Shown here one piece after another: positions 1 through 6,770 of a stretch of DNA of 10,452 nt. A program made the position numbers and the translations under genes. The stretch covers positions 1 to 10,452 of the forward strand of contig JALVZI010000575.1 in the NCBI GenBank assembly GCA_027022125.1. The letters run 5' to 3'. The notes under the pieces were generated by a model. That model did no database searches. It was not told the origin of the DNA and saw only the letters and a program-made list of their open reading frames with translations. Positions within the stretch are counted from its first letter, which is position 1. The number at the start of each line of letters is the position of its first letter. The DNA is from Anaerolineae bacterium (lineage in GTDB: Bacteria; Chloroflexota; Anaerolineae; 4572-78).

Positions 1-1164
1 GCGGTAATATGTGGGACCGACCGTGCGCTGCAAATCGGCGACCAGTTCGTGCAGGGGTGCGCCCGCATCCGCCAGCAATTCCAGCATCAGCAAGCCCATC
101 AGCACGCCGTCGCCCTCCGGCACGTGCCCTTTGATGCTGATGCCGCCCGATTCTTCCCCGCCGATGAGCACATCATCGGTCATCATCAACTGGGCAATAC
201 CATCGAACCCGACGGGCGTTTCGTGCAGCGGCAGGTTGTATTTTTTCGCCAGCCGGTTGAGCATCAGTGTGGAACTGACGGTTTTGACCACCGCGCCGCG
301 CCAGCCCCGTTTTTCATACAGATAGCGCAGGCTGAGCGCCATAATGTGGTGCGGGTCGATAAAATTGCCCTGCGCGTCCACCGCGCCGATGCGGTCGGCG
401 TCGCCGTCGGTTGCCAGCCCGATGTGGGCGTGCCGTTGTTTCATGGTAGCAACCAATTCCTCCAAATAGCGGGCGATGGGTTCGGGGTGAATGCCGCCGA
501 AGCCGGGATTCATTTCGGAACGGATATTGAAAACGTGTGTCCGCGTGCGCGACAGCACTTCGCGGAATGCCCCGCGCCCGGAACCGTACATACCATCGGC
601 AACCACACGCAATTCTCCCGCCGAAATGATGTCGAGGTCAATCAGGTTGCTGGTCAGATGCTCGTAATATGCCCACGCGGGGTCAAACCGGCGAATCAAT
701 TTTGCGGCGAGCGCGTCTTCATACGGCATCAATTGCGGCTGCTTGCCGGCGATTTTATTCGCTTCCAGCCGTGCGGCGATGTTTTGGGTGACTTCTTTGG
801 TCACCGCGCCGCCGTAATCGGCTTTGAGTTTGAAGCCGTTATATCGCGGCGGGTTGTGGCTGGCGGTTATCATCACCCCCAGATTGGCTTTTTTGTGCAC
901 CACATTGTAACTGATGGCGGGCGTGGGGCAATCGGCGCGGGTGAGATGGGCGAGAATGCCGTTGCCCGCCATCACTTTCGCCACTTCGGCGGCATACCGG
1001 TCGGACAGAAAACGGGTGTCGAACCCGATGACCACCGACGGCTCGGCGGGGACAGTTTCCAGCAGATAATCGGCGACGGCTTGCGAAACCAGACGCAGGT
1101 TTTCAAATGTGAATGTATCGGAAATGACGGCGCGCCAGCCGTCGGTACCGAATTTTATGGTCAT
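1..1164 (-). CDS. Phosphoglucomutase/phosphomannomutase family protein (3' end cut by window edge)
   Basis: This is an alpha-D-phosphohexomutase, which interconverts hexose 1-phosphate and 6-phosphate in the cytoplasm and so feeds NDP-sugar synthesis. The frame is open from ATG at 1164 to the left edge, giving 388 codons. Reading the minus strand shows an N-terminal KFGTDGWR (4-11), the phosphoserine loop MITASHNPP (98-106, catalytic Ser102), the metal-binding loop DGDADR (253-258) and the sugar-binding loop GEESGG (336-341). These are domains 1-3 in the usual order. The C-terminal phosphate-binding domain lies outside; the family is usually about 450-480 residues. AAGGAG sits 8 nt upstream of the ATG and supports this start. 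The closest type is the bacterial PGM/PMM group; sugar specificity cannot be read from sequence. It follows the glycosyltransferase gene on the same strand, separated by a 267-nt gap full of repeats, so co-transcription is uncertain. Confidence 0.93.
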   Translation of the reverse strand, partial: MTIKFGTDGWRAVISDTFTFENLRLVSQAVADYLLETVPAEPSVVIGFDTRFLSDRYAAEVAKVMAGNGILAHLTRADCPTPAISYNVVHKKANLGVMITASHNPPRYNGFKLKADYGGAVTKEVTQNIAARLEANKIAGKQPQLMPYEDALAAKLIRRFDPAWAYYEHLTSNLIDLDIISAGELRVVADGMYGSGRGAFREVLSRTRTHVFNIRSEMNPGFGGIHPEPIARYLEELVATMKQRHAHIGLATDGDADRIGAVDAQGNFIDPHHIMALSLRYLYEKRGWRGAVVKTVSSTLMLNRLAKKYNLPLHETPVGFDGIAQLMMTDDVLIGGEESGGISIKGHVPEGDGVLMGLLMLELLADAGAPLHELVADLQRTVGPTYYR

Positions 1165-1180
1165 AGGTGTTTCTCCTTGT

Positions 1181-1215
1181 TAGCATTCAGCGATTAGCAA
1201 TCAGCGTTCAGCGGT
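1181..1215. repeat. Heptanucleotide array, 5 units
   Basis: Five consecutive 7-bp units of the form YAGCRNT stand in unbroken phase, beginning TAGCATT and ending CAGCGGT. Read on the minus strand they match the CGCTGAT-type units inside the large array at 7933-8058. The array begins 17 bp upstream of the mutase start codon. Confidence 0.75.
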
Positions 1216-1222
1216 TAAGGCG

Positions 1223-1372
1223 TGTTGACGTTTTGTTTTCAGCGGGAAAAACGCATCCTGAGTAGCGGTTCACGCAGTGAACCGCGTATCGAAGGGCGTT
1301 TTTCCCTGCCGATTTTCACCCTTCGATACGCCCTGCGGGCTACTCAGGATGAAAAATCGGCAAACGTCAACA
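1223..1372. repeat. Two-module palindromic element, copy 1
   Basis: This is a nested inverted repeat. The outermost arms are TGTTGACGTTTTG (1223-1235) and CAAACGTCAACA (1361-1372), complementary apart from one extra T. Inside lie two hairpin modules. Module X (1244-1306) has perfect 11-bp arms, GGGAAAAACGC and GCGTTTTTCCC, around a core with a central hairpin GGTTCACGCAGTGAACC. Module Y (1307-1362) has arms TGCCGATTTTC and GAAAAATCGGCA around a core with a GCCC-TGC-GGGC type hairpin. Both cores carry the paired strings CCTGAGTAG and CGTATCGA in opposite relative orientation. A second copy lies at 6771-6886. No coding sense is seen. It lies after the glycosyltransferase stop and before the mutase start, so it could act as a terminator or mRNA processing structure. 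Confidence 0.85.
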
Positions 1373-1377
1373 GAACC

Positions 1378-1426
1378 TAGCAATCAGCGGTCAGTCTGAA
1401 CACTGAAAACTGACAACTGACAACTA
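1378..1426. repeat. Heptanucleotide array, 7 units, with in-phase family switch
   Basis: Seven 7-bp units run without a phase break. The first two (TAGCAAT, CAGCGGT) belong to the same family as 1181-1215; the next is intermediate (CAGTCTG); the last four are AACACTG/ACAACTG type. The array ends 5 bp from the glycosyltransferase stop codon. With the block at 1181-1215 it brackets the palindromic element, as if the element had been inserted into a pre-existing heptamer tract. Confidence 0.75.
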
Positions 1427-1431
1427 ATCCT

Positions 1432-2718
1432 CTACCGCTTCTCTCCGCTGTCAACCCACGGCAGATATTTTTCCCAGCGGTAGTTGAGATACGGCAGCAG
1501 GTCTTCAAATTCCACCGCTTGCGCGGCGACGGTTCCCGCACGCCCGACGGCGGTCAGCCCGGCGATTTCTCCGGCAAAACTGGCGAACCGCCCCGCAAAT
1601 AGCGGGTACAGCGCTTTGACCACCGCGTCTGGGTCACGCTCGCCTTTATTGTAAACAACCGCAAAGTCATAGGCAATTTTCGCCCACAGATTGGGTGGAA
1701 AATGGAATGATTCGGCGGGGTGTGCGGCGAGATATTCCACCGCCGCCAAATTTTCGGGGAACATGATGCGTTGCCACAGCGCGCGGTATTCCATCCAACC
1801 GAGAGTGAGTGTTTCAATCAGCGGGGCGGGGTCAATTTCGGGGATGGATGCGGCGGCGGTGGCGGTCGAAAATTCGGTGAAAGTGGTGGTTTTGACGGGT
1901 GATGCCGGTTGCTGCCAGCGACGGTATTTTAAATGCAGTTGCCGGAACATCGTGCCCACCGTGTCGGCGAACCGGCTCATCTGCTGCGTTTCGGAGATGG
2001 CGGGGCGCGGCGGTTTTTCGCCCACGGCAGCCTGTGCGATGCGCCAACCGCGCAGCGCGGCAATGGTACTCAACCAAATGTCGAACCCGAAACGGTTGAC
2101 CTCCGTGCCCCAGACATCCTGCTCTAAAATGAATGCAACCATTTCCGGCGATGCGGCAAAATCACCCGCCGCCGGATGGTGCAATTTCAGCCGCCACACG
2201 GCGCGGGTAAACGGGTAGAGCAGCAAATCATTCAGCGCGCTGTCGGGGGGATGCCAACTGTACCGCGCTTTGACCAAATCGGCGCGCCCGTTGAGTACCA
2301 GCGTCGCCAGCGCGGGAATCCATTTGGGGGGCAGGTCGGTGGTGTGGCTGTCCAAAATGACGGTTGCCCGCGCGCCGAGTTGCCGGGCGCCGTGCAGAAT
2401 GGCTGCCGTGCCGCCCCCTTTGCCCATCACGCCGGTGTAACGCCCGGAAATGACCGGCACGCCCGCCGAACCGGCAGCGCTCACCGCTTGCCGGGTGCGC
2501 TCGCTCAAACCGGTGTCGGTGTGGATGATGACCGTTTTCAGTCGGGGAAAGTAGGTTTTTGCCCCGCGCACGGCTTGCCGGGCGAGTTTTGCCGCCAGCG
2601 CGGGTTTGGTGCTGTGGGTGGTAAACCCGATGACCAAATCTGCCGTGCCGATATTTCGCAATCGGTCGGGGGTGGGGGGGCGCAAAACGGCGTGCAGCGG
2701 CGCGGAAATTTCTACCAT
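1432..2718 (-). CDS. GT-A fold glycosyltransferase, mannosyl/glucosylglycerate synthase-like, with degenerate metal motif
   Basis: A 428-residue cytoplasmic glycosyltransferase. By eye it resembles GT2/GT78/GT81-type enzymes such as mannosylglycerate and glucosylglycerate synthases. An N-terminal Rossmann-like half has ADLVIGF (26-32) and a glycine loop GKGGG (99-103). The region where the DxD motif is expected reads LDSHTTDLPPKWI (122-134). The acceptor half has GDFAAS (185-190) and FGFDIW (210-215), followed by an all-helical C-terminal domain. The expected second acidic residue of DxD is His125. The expected metal-binding His region near residues 233-238 reads GEKPPR. Activity and donor are therefore uncertain. 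The ATG overlaps the glycerate kinase stop by 7 nt (ATGGTAG), pointing to translational coupling; a weak GGCGGT lies just upstream. The neighbouring kinase and hexose-phosphate mutase suit a sugar-glycerate product, but this is an inference. Confidence 0.75.
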   Translation of the reverse strand: MVEISAPLHAVLRPPTPDRLRNIGTADLVIGFTTHSTKPALAAKLARQAVRGAKTYFPRLKTVIIHTDTGLSERTRQAVSAAGSAGVPVISGRYTGVMGKGGGTAAILHGARQLGARATVILDSHTTDLPPKWIPALATLVLNGRADLVKARYSWHPPDSALNDLLLYPFTRAVWRLKLHHPAAGDFAASPEMVAFILEQDVWGTEVNRFGFDIWLSTIAALRGWRIAQAAVGEKPPRPAISETQQMSRFADTVGTMFRQLHLKYRRWQQPASPVKTTTFTEFSTATAAASIPEIDPAPLIETLTLGWMEYRALWQRIMFPENLAAVEYLAAHPAESFHFPPNLWAKIAYDFAVVYNKGERDPDAVVKALYPLFAGRFASFAGEIAGLTAVGRAGTVAAQAVEFEDLLPYLNYRWEKYLPWVDSGEKR

Positions 2719-4037
2719 GCCAGCACCGCCACAATATCGTTGACGTTGGTATTGGTTGCGCCGGTTTTCAGCAGTTCGCCGCTGGCTTCAAAAAAATGGT
2801 AACTGTCATTATTTTGCAGGAATGCGGCGGCGTCCAGCCCGTGCGCTGCCGCGCGGGCGATGGTTTCGCCGCTGACGATGGCGCCCGCCGCATCGGTGGG
2901 ACCGTCGTTGCCATCGGTGGCGACACACGCCACCCGCACGCGGGGTATTCCGGCGATTTTCAGTGCGGTTGCCAGCGCCAATTCCTGATTTCGCCCGCCC
3001 AGCCCGTCGCTGCGAATGGTGACGGTCGGTTCGCCGCCGAACAGAAACGCAGCGGGATGTCCGCTCGCGTCCACCGTTTGGCGCAGTTGGCGTGTTTTTC
3101 CCGCCACCCACTGTGCCACCGCGCGCACATCCCCTTCCACAAAATCGGGGTGTGCGGTGACGGACAAGCCGTGCGCGCGGGCGGTTTCGGCGGCGGCATC
3201 CAGCGCGGTGCGATTGTTGGCGATGATTTGGTTCTGCACCCGCGAGAAAATCGGGTCGCCCGCTTTGGGTGTTTCGGGGTGATGCCCGTCCGCTCCGGCG
3301 CGGAGATAATCGGCAATGGCAGGGGGAGTGTCTGCCCACAGCCCGTATTTTTTCAGTGCGGCGATGGCGTCGGCAAACGTGCCGGAATCGGGCGCGGTGG
3401 GACCGGAGGCGATAATGTCGAGCGGGTCGCCGCCGACATCGCTCAAAATCAGGCTGATGGTGCGGGCGGGATGCGCCAGTTTTGCCAACTGCCCCCCTTT
3501 TACCCGCGACAGATGTTTGCGCACGGTGTTGATGGCGGTGATGGGCGCGCCCGCTTTCAGCAGTGCGCCGGTCAGCGATTGCACATCCGCCAGCGAAACG
3601 CCGTCCACCGGTTGCACCAGCAGCGCCGACCCGCCGCCGGAGATGAGCGCAATCACCAAATCGTCGGGGCGGGTGTCTGCCAATAATTCGATGAGACGGC
3701 GGGTGTGGCGCACGCCGTTTTCATCGGGCACGGGATGCCCCGCTTCCGGCACGGCGATGGGCGAGATGTCGATTTCGGCGGGCAGGGTGTGCCCGTATTT
3801 GACGATGACCACGCCCGCCGAAATGCGGTCGGCGAGCAGGGTGTGGACGGCGTGCGCCATCGGCGCGCTCCCTTTGCCGAATCCGATGACCAGCACGCGG
3901 GCGATGGTTTCCAACCGGTAATCGGTATTGCCGCAGCGCAGCAAATTCCCGTCGCGCCGCAAAACGTTTTTCACGGCGGTGAACGGGTCGGCGGCGCGCA
4001 GGGCGGCATCAATTATAGCGTGCAGTGTGTTATCCAT
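2712..4037 (-). CDS. Glycerate kinase, MOFRL (GckA/TtuD) family
   Basis: A full-length 441-residue protein that phosphorylates D-glycerate with ATP. This family usually makes 2-phosphoglycerate, linking glycerate to glycolysis. The N-terminal DUF4147 half has VLVIGFGKGSAPMA (48-61), EAGHPVPDE (98-106) and the glycine loop ISGGGSALL (132-140), followed by NTVRKHLSRVKGGQLA (170-185) and SGPTAPDSGTF (211-221). The C-terminal MOFRL domain has GLGGRNQELAL (345-355), TDGNDGPTDAAGA (374-386) and the closing TGATNTNVNDI (425-435). All hallmark segments look intact. The ATG at 4037 lacks a clear Shine-Dalgarno sequence, so translation may be weak or the mRNA start may be close. It is the upstream partner of the overlapping glycosyltransferase gene. 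It could drain or recycle glycerate for that enzyme, or simply be part of central metabolism. Confidence 0.93.
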   Translation of the reverse strand: MDNTLHAIIDAALRAADPFTAVKNVLRRDGNLLRCGNTDYRLETIARVLVIGFGKGSAPMAHAVHTLLADRISAGVVIVKYGHTLPAEIDISPIAVPEAGHPVPDENGVRHTRRLIELLADTRPDDLVIALISGGGSALLVQPVDGVSLADVQSLTGALLKAGAPITAINTVRKHLSRVKGGQLAKLAHPARTISLILSDVGGDPLDIIASGPTAPDSGTFADAIAALKKYGLWADTPPAIADYLRAGADGHHPETPKAGDPIFSRVQNQIIANNRTALDAAAETARAHGLSVTAHPDFVEGDVRAVAQWVAGKTRQLRQTVDASGHPAAFLFGGEPTVTIRSDGLGGRNQELALATALKIAGIPRVRVACVATDGNDGPTDAAGAIVSGETIARAAAHGLDAAAFLQNNDSYHFFEASGELLKTGATNTNVNDIVAVLAW

Positions 4038-4054
4038 CGGTTATCATTTTTAGC

Positions 4055-4128
4055 CACGAATTTTCACGAATTTCACTTATTTTTCTTTAAAAGGTATTTT
4101 CCTCACGCAAAGCCGCCAAGCCGCAAAG
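4055..4128. repeat. Periodic short repeats: CACGAAT (10 bp) and CGCAAAG (8 bp)
   Basis: Two different periodic tracts lie just upstream of the kinase start. CACGAATTTT/CACGAATTTC repeats at 10-bp spacing (4055-4074). CGCAAAG, CGCCAAG, CGCAAAG repeat at 8-bp spacing (4106-4128). Neither has a coding frame. Similar tracts are, from general knowledge, common between genes of environmental bacteria. They occupy the 5' region of the kinase transcript. Confidence 0.6.
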
Positions 4129-4197
4129 ATTCAAGGGTCTTTTTGTGTATTTTCTGGCATAAATCTCTGTAACTATTCAGGCATAGATTGAATGGTA

Positions 4198-4341
4198 CAC
4201 AGATGAACACGGATAGCACGGATGGTCACGGATTTTTCTATGTGCAGCGGCATTTTCGTAGAGACGCCCAATTTGGGCGTCTCTACGGGGTTGATCTTTT
4301 TAAAATCTGCGTTTATCCGCATTATCTGCGTCATCTGTGTT
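4198..4341. repeat. Inverted pair of CACGGAT/CACAGAT periodic repeats around a perfect palindrome
   Basis: On the plus strand, CACAGAT then three CACGGAT units recur at 10, 9 and 10 bp (4198-4233). On the minus strand, ACACAGAT, CGCAGAT, GCGGAT and CGCAGAT recur at similar spacing (about 4301-4341). The two tracts therefore face each other with the palindrome 4257-4287 between them. The right-hand tract overlaps the last codons of the lipoprotein gene and supplies its TGA stop. Confidence 0.65.
4257..4287. repeat. 31-bp perfect palindrome
   Basis: The arms CGTAGAGACGCCCA and TGGGCGTCTCTACG are exactly complementary (14 bp) around ATT. It would form a strong hairpin on either strand, but no T-run follows on either side. 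It lies downstream of the lipoprotein gene and could end or stabilise its transcript. GTAGAGACG-type palindromes are, from general knowledge, frequent interspersed repeats in Chloroflexota and Cyanobacteria. Confidence 0.8.
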
Positions 4342-5641
4342 CTGTTGCCACTTGCACGGCTTCATCTACTGTGGCGTCGCCGGTGAGTACGGCAGCGACG
4401 GCTTGCTGCATATTGCTGCTGATGGCGTCGAAGCCTTTAAAACGGGGCGGGGCAATGCCGGCATTCAGATAATCGTCCAGAAATTGCCAGTAGGGGTCAT
4501 CGGCGGCAACCAAATCGAAAGCACTGCGGCGGGCGGGAATGCCCTGCGCGTAACTCGCCCACGCGGCATTGGCTTCCGTGCCGAGAAAGGTTTCCATCAA
4601 CCGCAGTGCCGCCTCTTGCCGGAAGGGGTCGTGCGTGACCAGCACCATGACCCAGCCATGCACGATGGTCAGCGGTTCGCCGTTTTGGGTGGGGATGGCG
4701 GCGGGGATGGAACTGTGCAATTGGTGGCGGTCGTTGAGGTAGGTGTGGCTGTCGATGTGTGTCAGCCCGATTGTGCCTTCTTTATAATCCGTCCAAAAGG
4801 CGGCGGGGTCGGTGGCATCGAGCATTTTTGCGGAGATGGTGCCGTTTTCCAGCAGCGCTCGGTAGTAATTCAGCACGGCGCGCAGGGCGTCGGCGTCAAT
4901 GGTCGGGTTGCCGTCGGCATCGGCAAACGTGCCGCCCACCGCCAGATACTGTACCAGCGTGGCATCGCTGAGGGTGTTGTTTGTCCCGGCGGCGGCAAAA
5001 CGGTAGGTGACATTCTGCGACTGCGATAGCACATCCTGCCATTGCAGCGGGGTGGGGGTGATGAGCGTGGTGTTCACCACCAGATGTTCGGTGTTCAACT
5101 CCAGTGGCGCGGCAACCAGTTGGTCATCAATTGTGCCGAGCGTGATGGCGGCGGGTAGAAAATCTTGAATGATGGTGCGGTCGAGTTTGCCGGACAGGGG
5201 TTGCAGCAATCCGGTGCGCCATGCGCGCGCCAGTTGGTCATCGCGCAGAATGATGACATCCGGCAGCAATTCCGGCGCGACGGTCGGCATGGTTTGCAGA
5301 TAATCGAGCGCGCTGGCTTGCCCGCCGGCTTTTTTCAGCAAAACAGAAACGCCATCGGTGGGATTGTTCTGCTGAAATGTGGCGAGCGTTTGGTTGACCA
5401 AACTAATTTGCGGCGAAAAATCTTCCACTGTCCACAGGGTAACGGTGATGCCGGTGGGGGTGGGATTGCTGGTGATGAAATCGGCGGCGGTGCTGACCGG
5501 TTTGGGCGTGTCGGTTGGCGGCAGAGTGGCAGTCGGTTCGGCAGTGCCGGTCAGTGGCGATTGGCAGCCGAGCATCGCCAGCAGCAGGGTAACAATCGCC
5601 GAAATGATGAGCAGTCGTTTGGGTATTTTCGGGTTGGGCAT
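4331..5641 (-). CDS. Family 1 extracellular solute-binding lipoprotein (probable sugar ABC transporter component)
   Basis: A 436-residue exported protein. Starting at ATG 5641 gives a lipoprotein signal: basic KIPKR, a hydrophobic stretch (about 10-24), and AMLGC with Cys26 as the lipidation site (the lipobox is slightly atypical, MLGC). A Pro/Thr-rich stalk follows (about 30-60), then the binding domain with LPDVIILRDDQLARAW, WTDYKEGTIGLTHID and a late IPARRSAF segment typical of sugar-type binding proteins. An in-frame ATG 60 nt upstream (5701) would add 20 residues before the signal peptide; it is less likely because GGAG sits 8 nt before 5641. No permease or ATPase genes adjoin, so this is an orphan within the window and its ligand is unknown. 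Its last codons and TGA stop fall in an intergenic-type repeat, suggesting the C-terminus was reset by that repeat. Confidence 0.85.
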   Translation of the reverse strand: MPNPKIPKRLLIISAIVTLLLAMLGCQSPLTGTAEPTATLPPTDTPKPVSTAADFITSNPTPTGITVTLWTVEDFSPQISLVNQTLATFQQNNPTDGVSVLLKKAGGQASALDYLQTMPTVAPELLPDVIILRDDQLARAWRTGLLQPLSGKLDRTIIQDFLPAAITLGTIDDQLVAAPLELNTEHLVVNTTLITPTPLQWQDVLSQSQNVTYRFAAAGTNNTLSDATLVQYLAVGGTFADADGNPTIDADALRAVLNYYRALLENGTISAKMLDATDPAAFWTDYKEGTIGLTHIDSHTYLNDRHQLHSSIPAAIPTQNGEPLTIVHGWVMVLVTHDPFRQEAALRLMETFLGTEANAAWASYAQGIPARRSAFDLVAADDPYWQFLDDYLNAGIAPPRFKGFDAISSNMQQAVAAVLTGDATVDEAVQVATEHR

Positions 5642-5679
5642 GGTGTTTTCTCCGTAACTGTACGGCGTGTTCGGTGGAA

Positions 5680-5770
5680 CACAGAGAAACACAGAGTCCA
5701 CAGAGATTTTATGATGAGGATGTGGCTCATCTGAAAAAAAGGTTAATTTTTCACCACAGAGGCACAGAGG
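5680..5770. repeat. CACAGAG periodic repeats, two tracts
   Basis: CACAGAG recurs three times at 10 and 9 bp (5680-5705) and twice at 8 bp (5755-5770). The two tracts are separated by unrelated sequence. They lie in the probable 5' leader of the lipoprotein transcript, if the minus-strand promoter at 5920-5948 is used. Confidence 0.6.
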
Positions 5771-5826
5771 AGCGGAGAATTTAAAGTTTTTGAGTTTTGA
5801 TTCGAATTTTCACCGTTATGATATTC

Positions 5827-5869
5827 AAAATCTGTGTCAATCCGTACTATCTGTGTTATCTGTGTTCTA
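5827..5869 (-). repeat. CACAGAT/ACGGAT periodic repeat tract
   Basis: Read on the minus strand, ACACAGAT, ACACAGAT, TACGGAT and ACACAGAT recur at 9-10 bp and end in a T-run, the same pattern as the tract at 4301-4341. It belongs to the same repeat family and orientation, near the other end of the lipoprotein gene's surroundings. Confidence 0.6.
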
Positions 5870-5919
5870 TTTAACCGTGTGGCTGAACAGATATTTCTCT
5901 CCGTTTTATTCACACTGAA

Positions 5920-5948
5920 ATTATACCATCGAGTGAACCACTTGCCGA
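5920..5948 (-). promoter_or_regulatory. Putative extended -10 promoter toward the lipoprotein gene
   Basis: On the minus strand, TCGGCA is followed after 17 bp by TATAAT, preceded by TGG (extended -10). It points at the lipoprotein gene with a leader of about 270 nt. Its -35 box overlaps that of the plus-strand promoter at 5942-5970, making a back-to-back pair. Confidence 0.5.
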
Positions 5949-5970
5949 TTCTCTTCCCCTTTGATAGAAT
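5942..5970 (+). promoter_or_regulatory. Putative sigma70-type promoter toward apt
   Basis: TTGCCG is followed after 17 bp by TAGAAT, with a start expected near 5977. This coincides with the beginning of the repeated head element and would leave a leader of about 245 nt before apt. A weaker alternative is TTACGA-18-TAAAAT at 6095-6124, closer to the gene. Confidence 0.45.
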
Positions 5971-5971
5971 G

Positions 5972-6062
5972 GGCATGGTTCATTTGGCTGACAATTATTT
6001 TTACAGATAGCCGTCCGGTGCCAATGTGGAGTAGGGAGTAGGGAGCAAGGAGTAGGAAGCAA
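5972..6062 (+). repeat. Head-plus-heptamer element, copy A
   Basis: A 56-bp head (5972-6027, beginning GGCATGGTTCATTTGGCTGA) is followed directly by five heptamers of GGAGTAG/GGAGCAA/GAAGCAA type (6028-6062). The head matches the inverted copy at 8601-8687 in 44 of 56 positions with no gap. It falls in the predicted 5' leader of apt. Confidence 0.8.
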
Positions 6063-6168
6063 GAGGCGTTGCCAGTCGCCCAAATCATCACGTTTTACGA
6101 AAGTTGTTGGCAAAAGTGTAAAATCTGTCAAGATGATTCTGGGGATAATGAACCGTGCCGTGATGTGT

Positions 6169-6203
6169 AACTTTGAACTTGAAACCTGAAACTTGAAACC
6201 TGA
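6169..6203. repeat. Heptanucleotide array, AACYTGA type, 5 units
   Basis: Five 7-bp units (AACTTTG, AACTTGA, AACCTGA, AACTTGA, AACCTGA) are in phase and end 7 bp before the apt Shine-Dalgarno sequence. The family is the one seen at the right end of the array 7933-8058 (TTGAAC). Confidence 0.75.
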
Positions 6204-6221
6204 TAACACGAGGAGAGAATG

Positions 6222-6740
6222 ATGGACTTGGCAAGCACCATCAGAGATGTGCCGGATTTTCCGGTTGAAGGTATTTTATTTAAAGATATTACCACCCTGC
6301 TGAAAAATCCGGCGGCACTGAAAGAGGCTGTGGATAGAATGATGGCGTATGCCGAATCTCGCGCGGTGGATGTGGTGGTCGGCGTGGAATCGCGCGGGTT
6401 CATTTTCGGGATGCCGCTGGCGTACAATTTGGGCGTGGGGTTTGTGCCGGTGCGAAAACCGGGCAAACTGCCCGCCGAGAAAATCAGCGAGAGTTATACG
6501 CTGGAATATGGCACGAACACGCTGGAAATCCACGTGGATGCCATCGAAACGGGGCAGCGGGTGCTGGTGATTGACGATTTGCTGGCAACGGGCGGCACGG
6601 CGCTGGCGACGTGTCGGCTGGTGGAGCGATTGGGGGGCGTGGTCGCCGGGTGTGCATTCGCCATTGAGTTGAATTTTCTGCACGGGCGGGACAAATTGCA
6701 CGGGTACGATGTTTATTCGATTGTGCAGGTTGAGGGATAG
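6222..6740 (+). CDS. apt: Adenine phosphoribosyltransferase
   Basis: A cytoplasmic purine-salvage enzyme: adenine plus PRPP gives AMP plus pyrophosphate. The 172-residue length is normal for the family. It has the family N-terminus IRDVPDFPVEGILFKDIT (7-24), ESRGF (56-60), the mobile loop RKPGKLP (78-84) and the PRPP-binding loop VLVIDDLLATGGTA (114-127) with both acidic residues. Two adjacent ATGs exist. AGGAG at 6211-6215 stands 6 nt before 6222 but only 3 nt before 6219, so the second is preferred; it also gives the usual MDLxxxIRDVPDFP start. It is monocistronic and convergent with the sortase gene. Its leader carries two repeat blocks. Confidence 0.96.
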   Translation: MDLASTIRDVPDFPVEGILFKDITTLLKNPAALKEAVDRMMAYAESRAVDVVVGVESRGFIFGMPLAYNLGVGFVPVRKPGKLPAEKISESYTLEYGTNTLEIHVDAIETGQRVLVIDDLLATGGTALATCRLVERLGGVVAGCAFAIELNFLHGRDKLHGYDVYSIVQVEG

Positions 6741-6770
6741 CGGTTACTCTGAGTGTCCATTCAGGGGGAC

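Noticed and set aside
49..1197. Long open frame on the plus strand (382 codons)
   Set aside because: It is the antisense of the phosphohexomutase, whose minus-strand frame carries TASHNP, DGDADR and GEESGG. The plus-strand product has no recognisable domain.
2176..3686. Open frames on the plus strand (2176-2802 and 2796-3686)
   Set aside because: They are shadows of the glycosyltransferase and glycerate kinase in GC-rich DNA, with low-complexity Gly/Arg/Gln-rich composition.
5641..5701. Upstream ATG at 5701 for the lipoprotein
   Set aside because: The added 20 residues are encoded partly by the CACAGAG repeat and would precede the signal peptide. The ATG at 5641 has a proper GGAG.
5743..6209. 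Possible small minus-strand genes (5743-5976 and 5910-6209)
   Set aside because: They consist mostly of translated repeats, for example LLLPTPCSLLPTP from the heptamers. They lack ribosome binding sites and protein-like composition.
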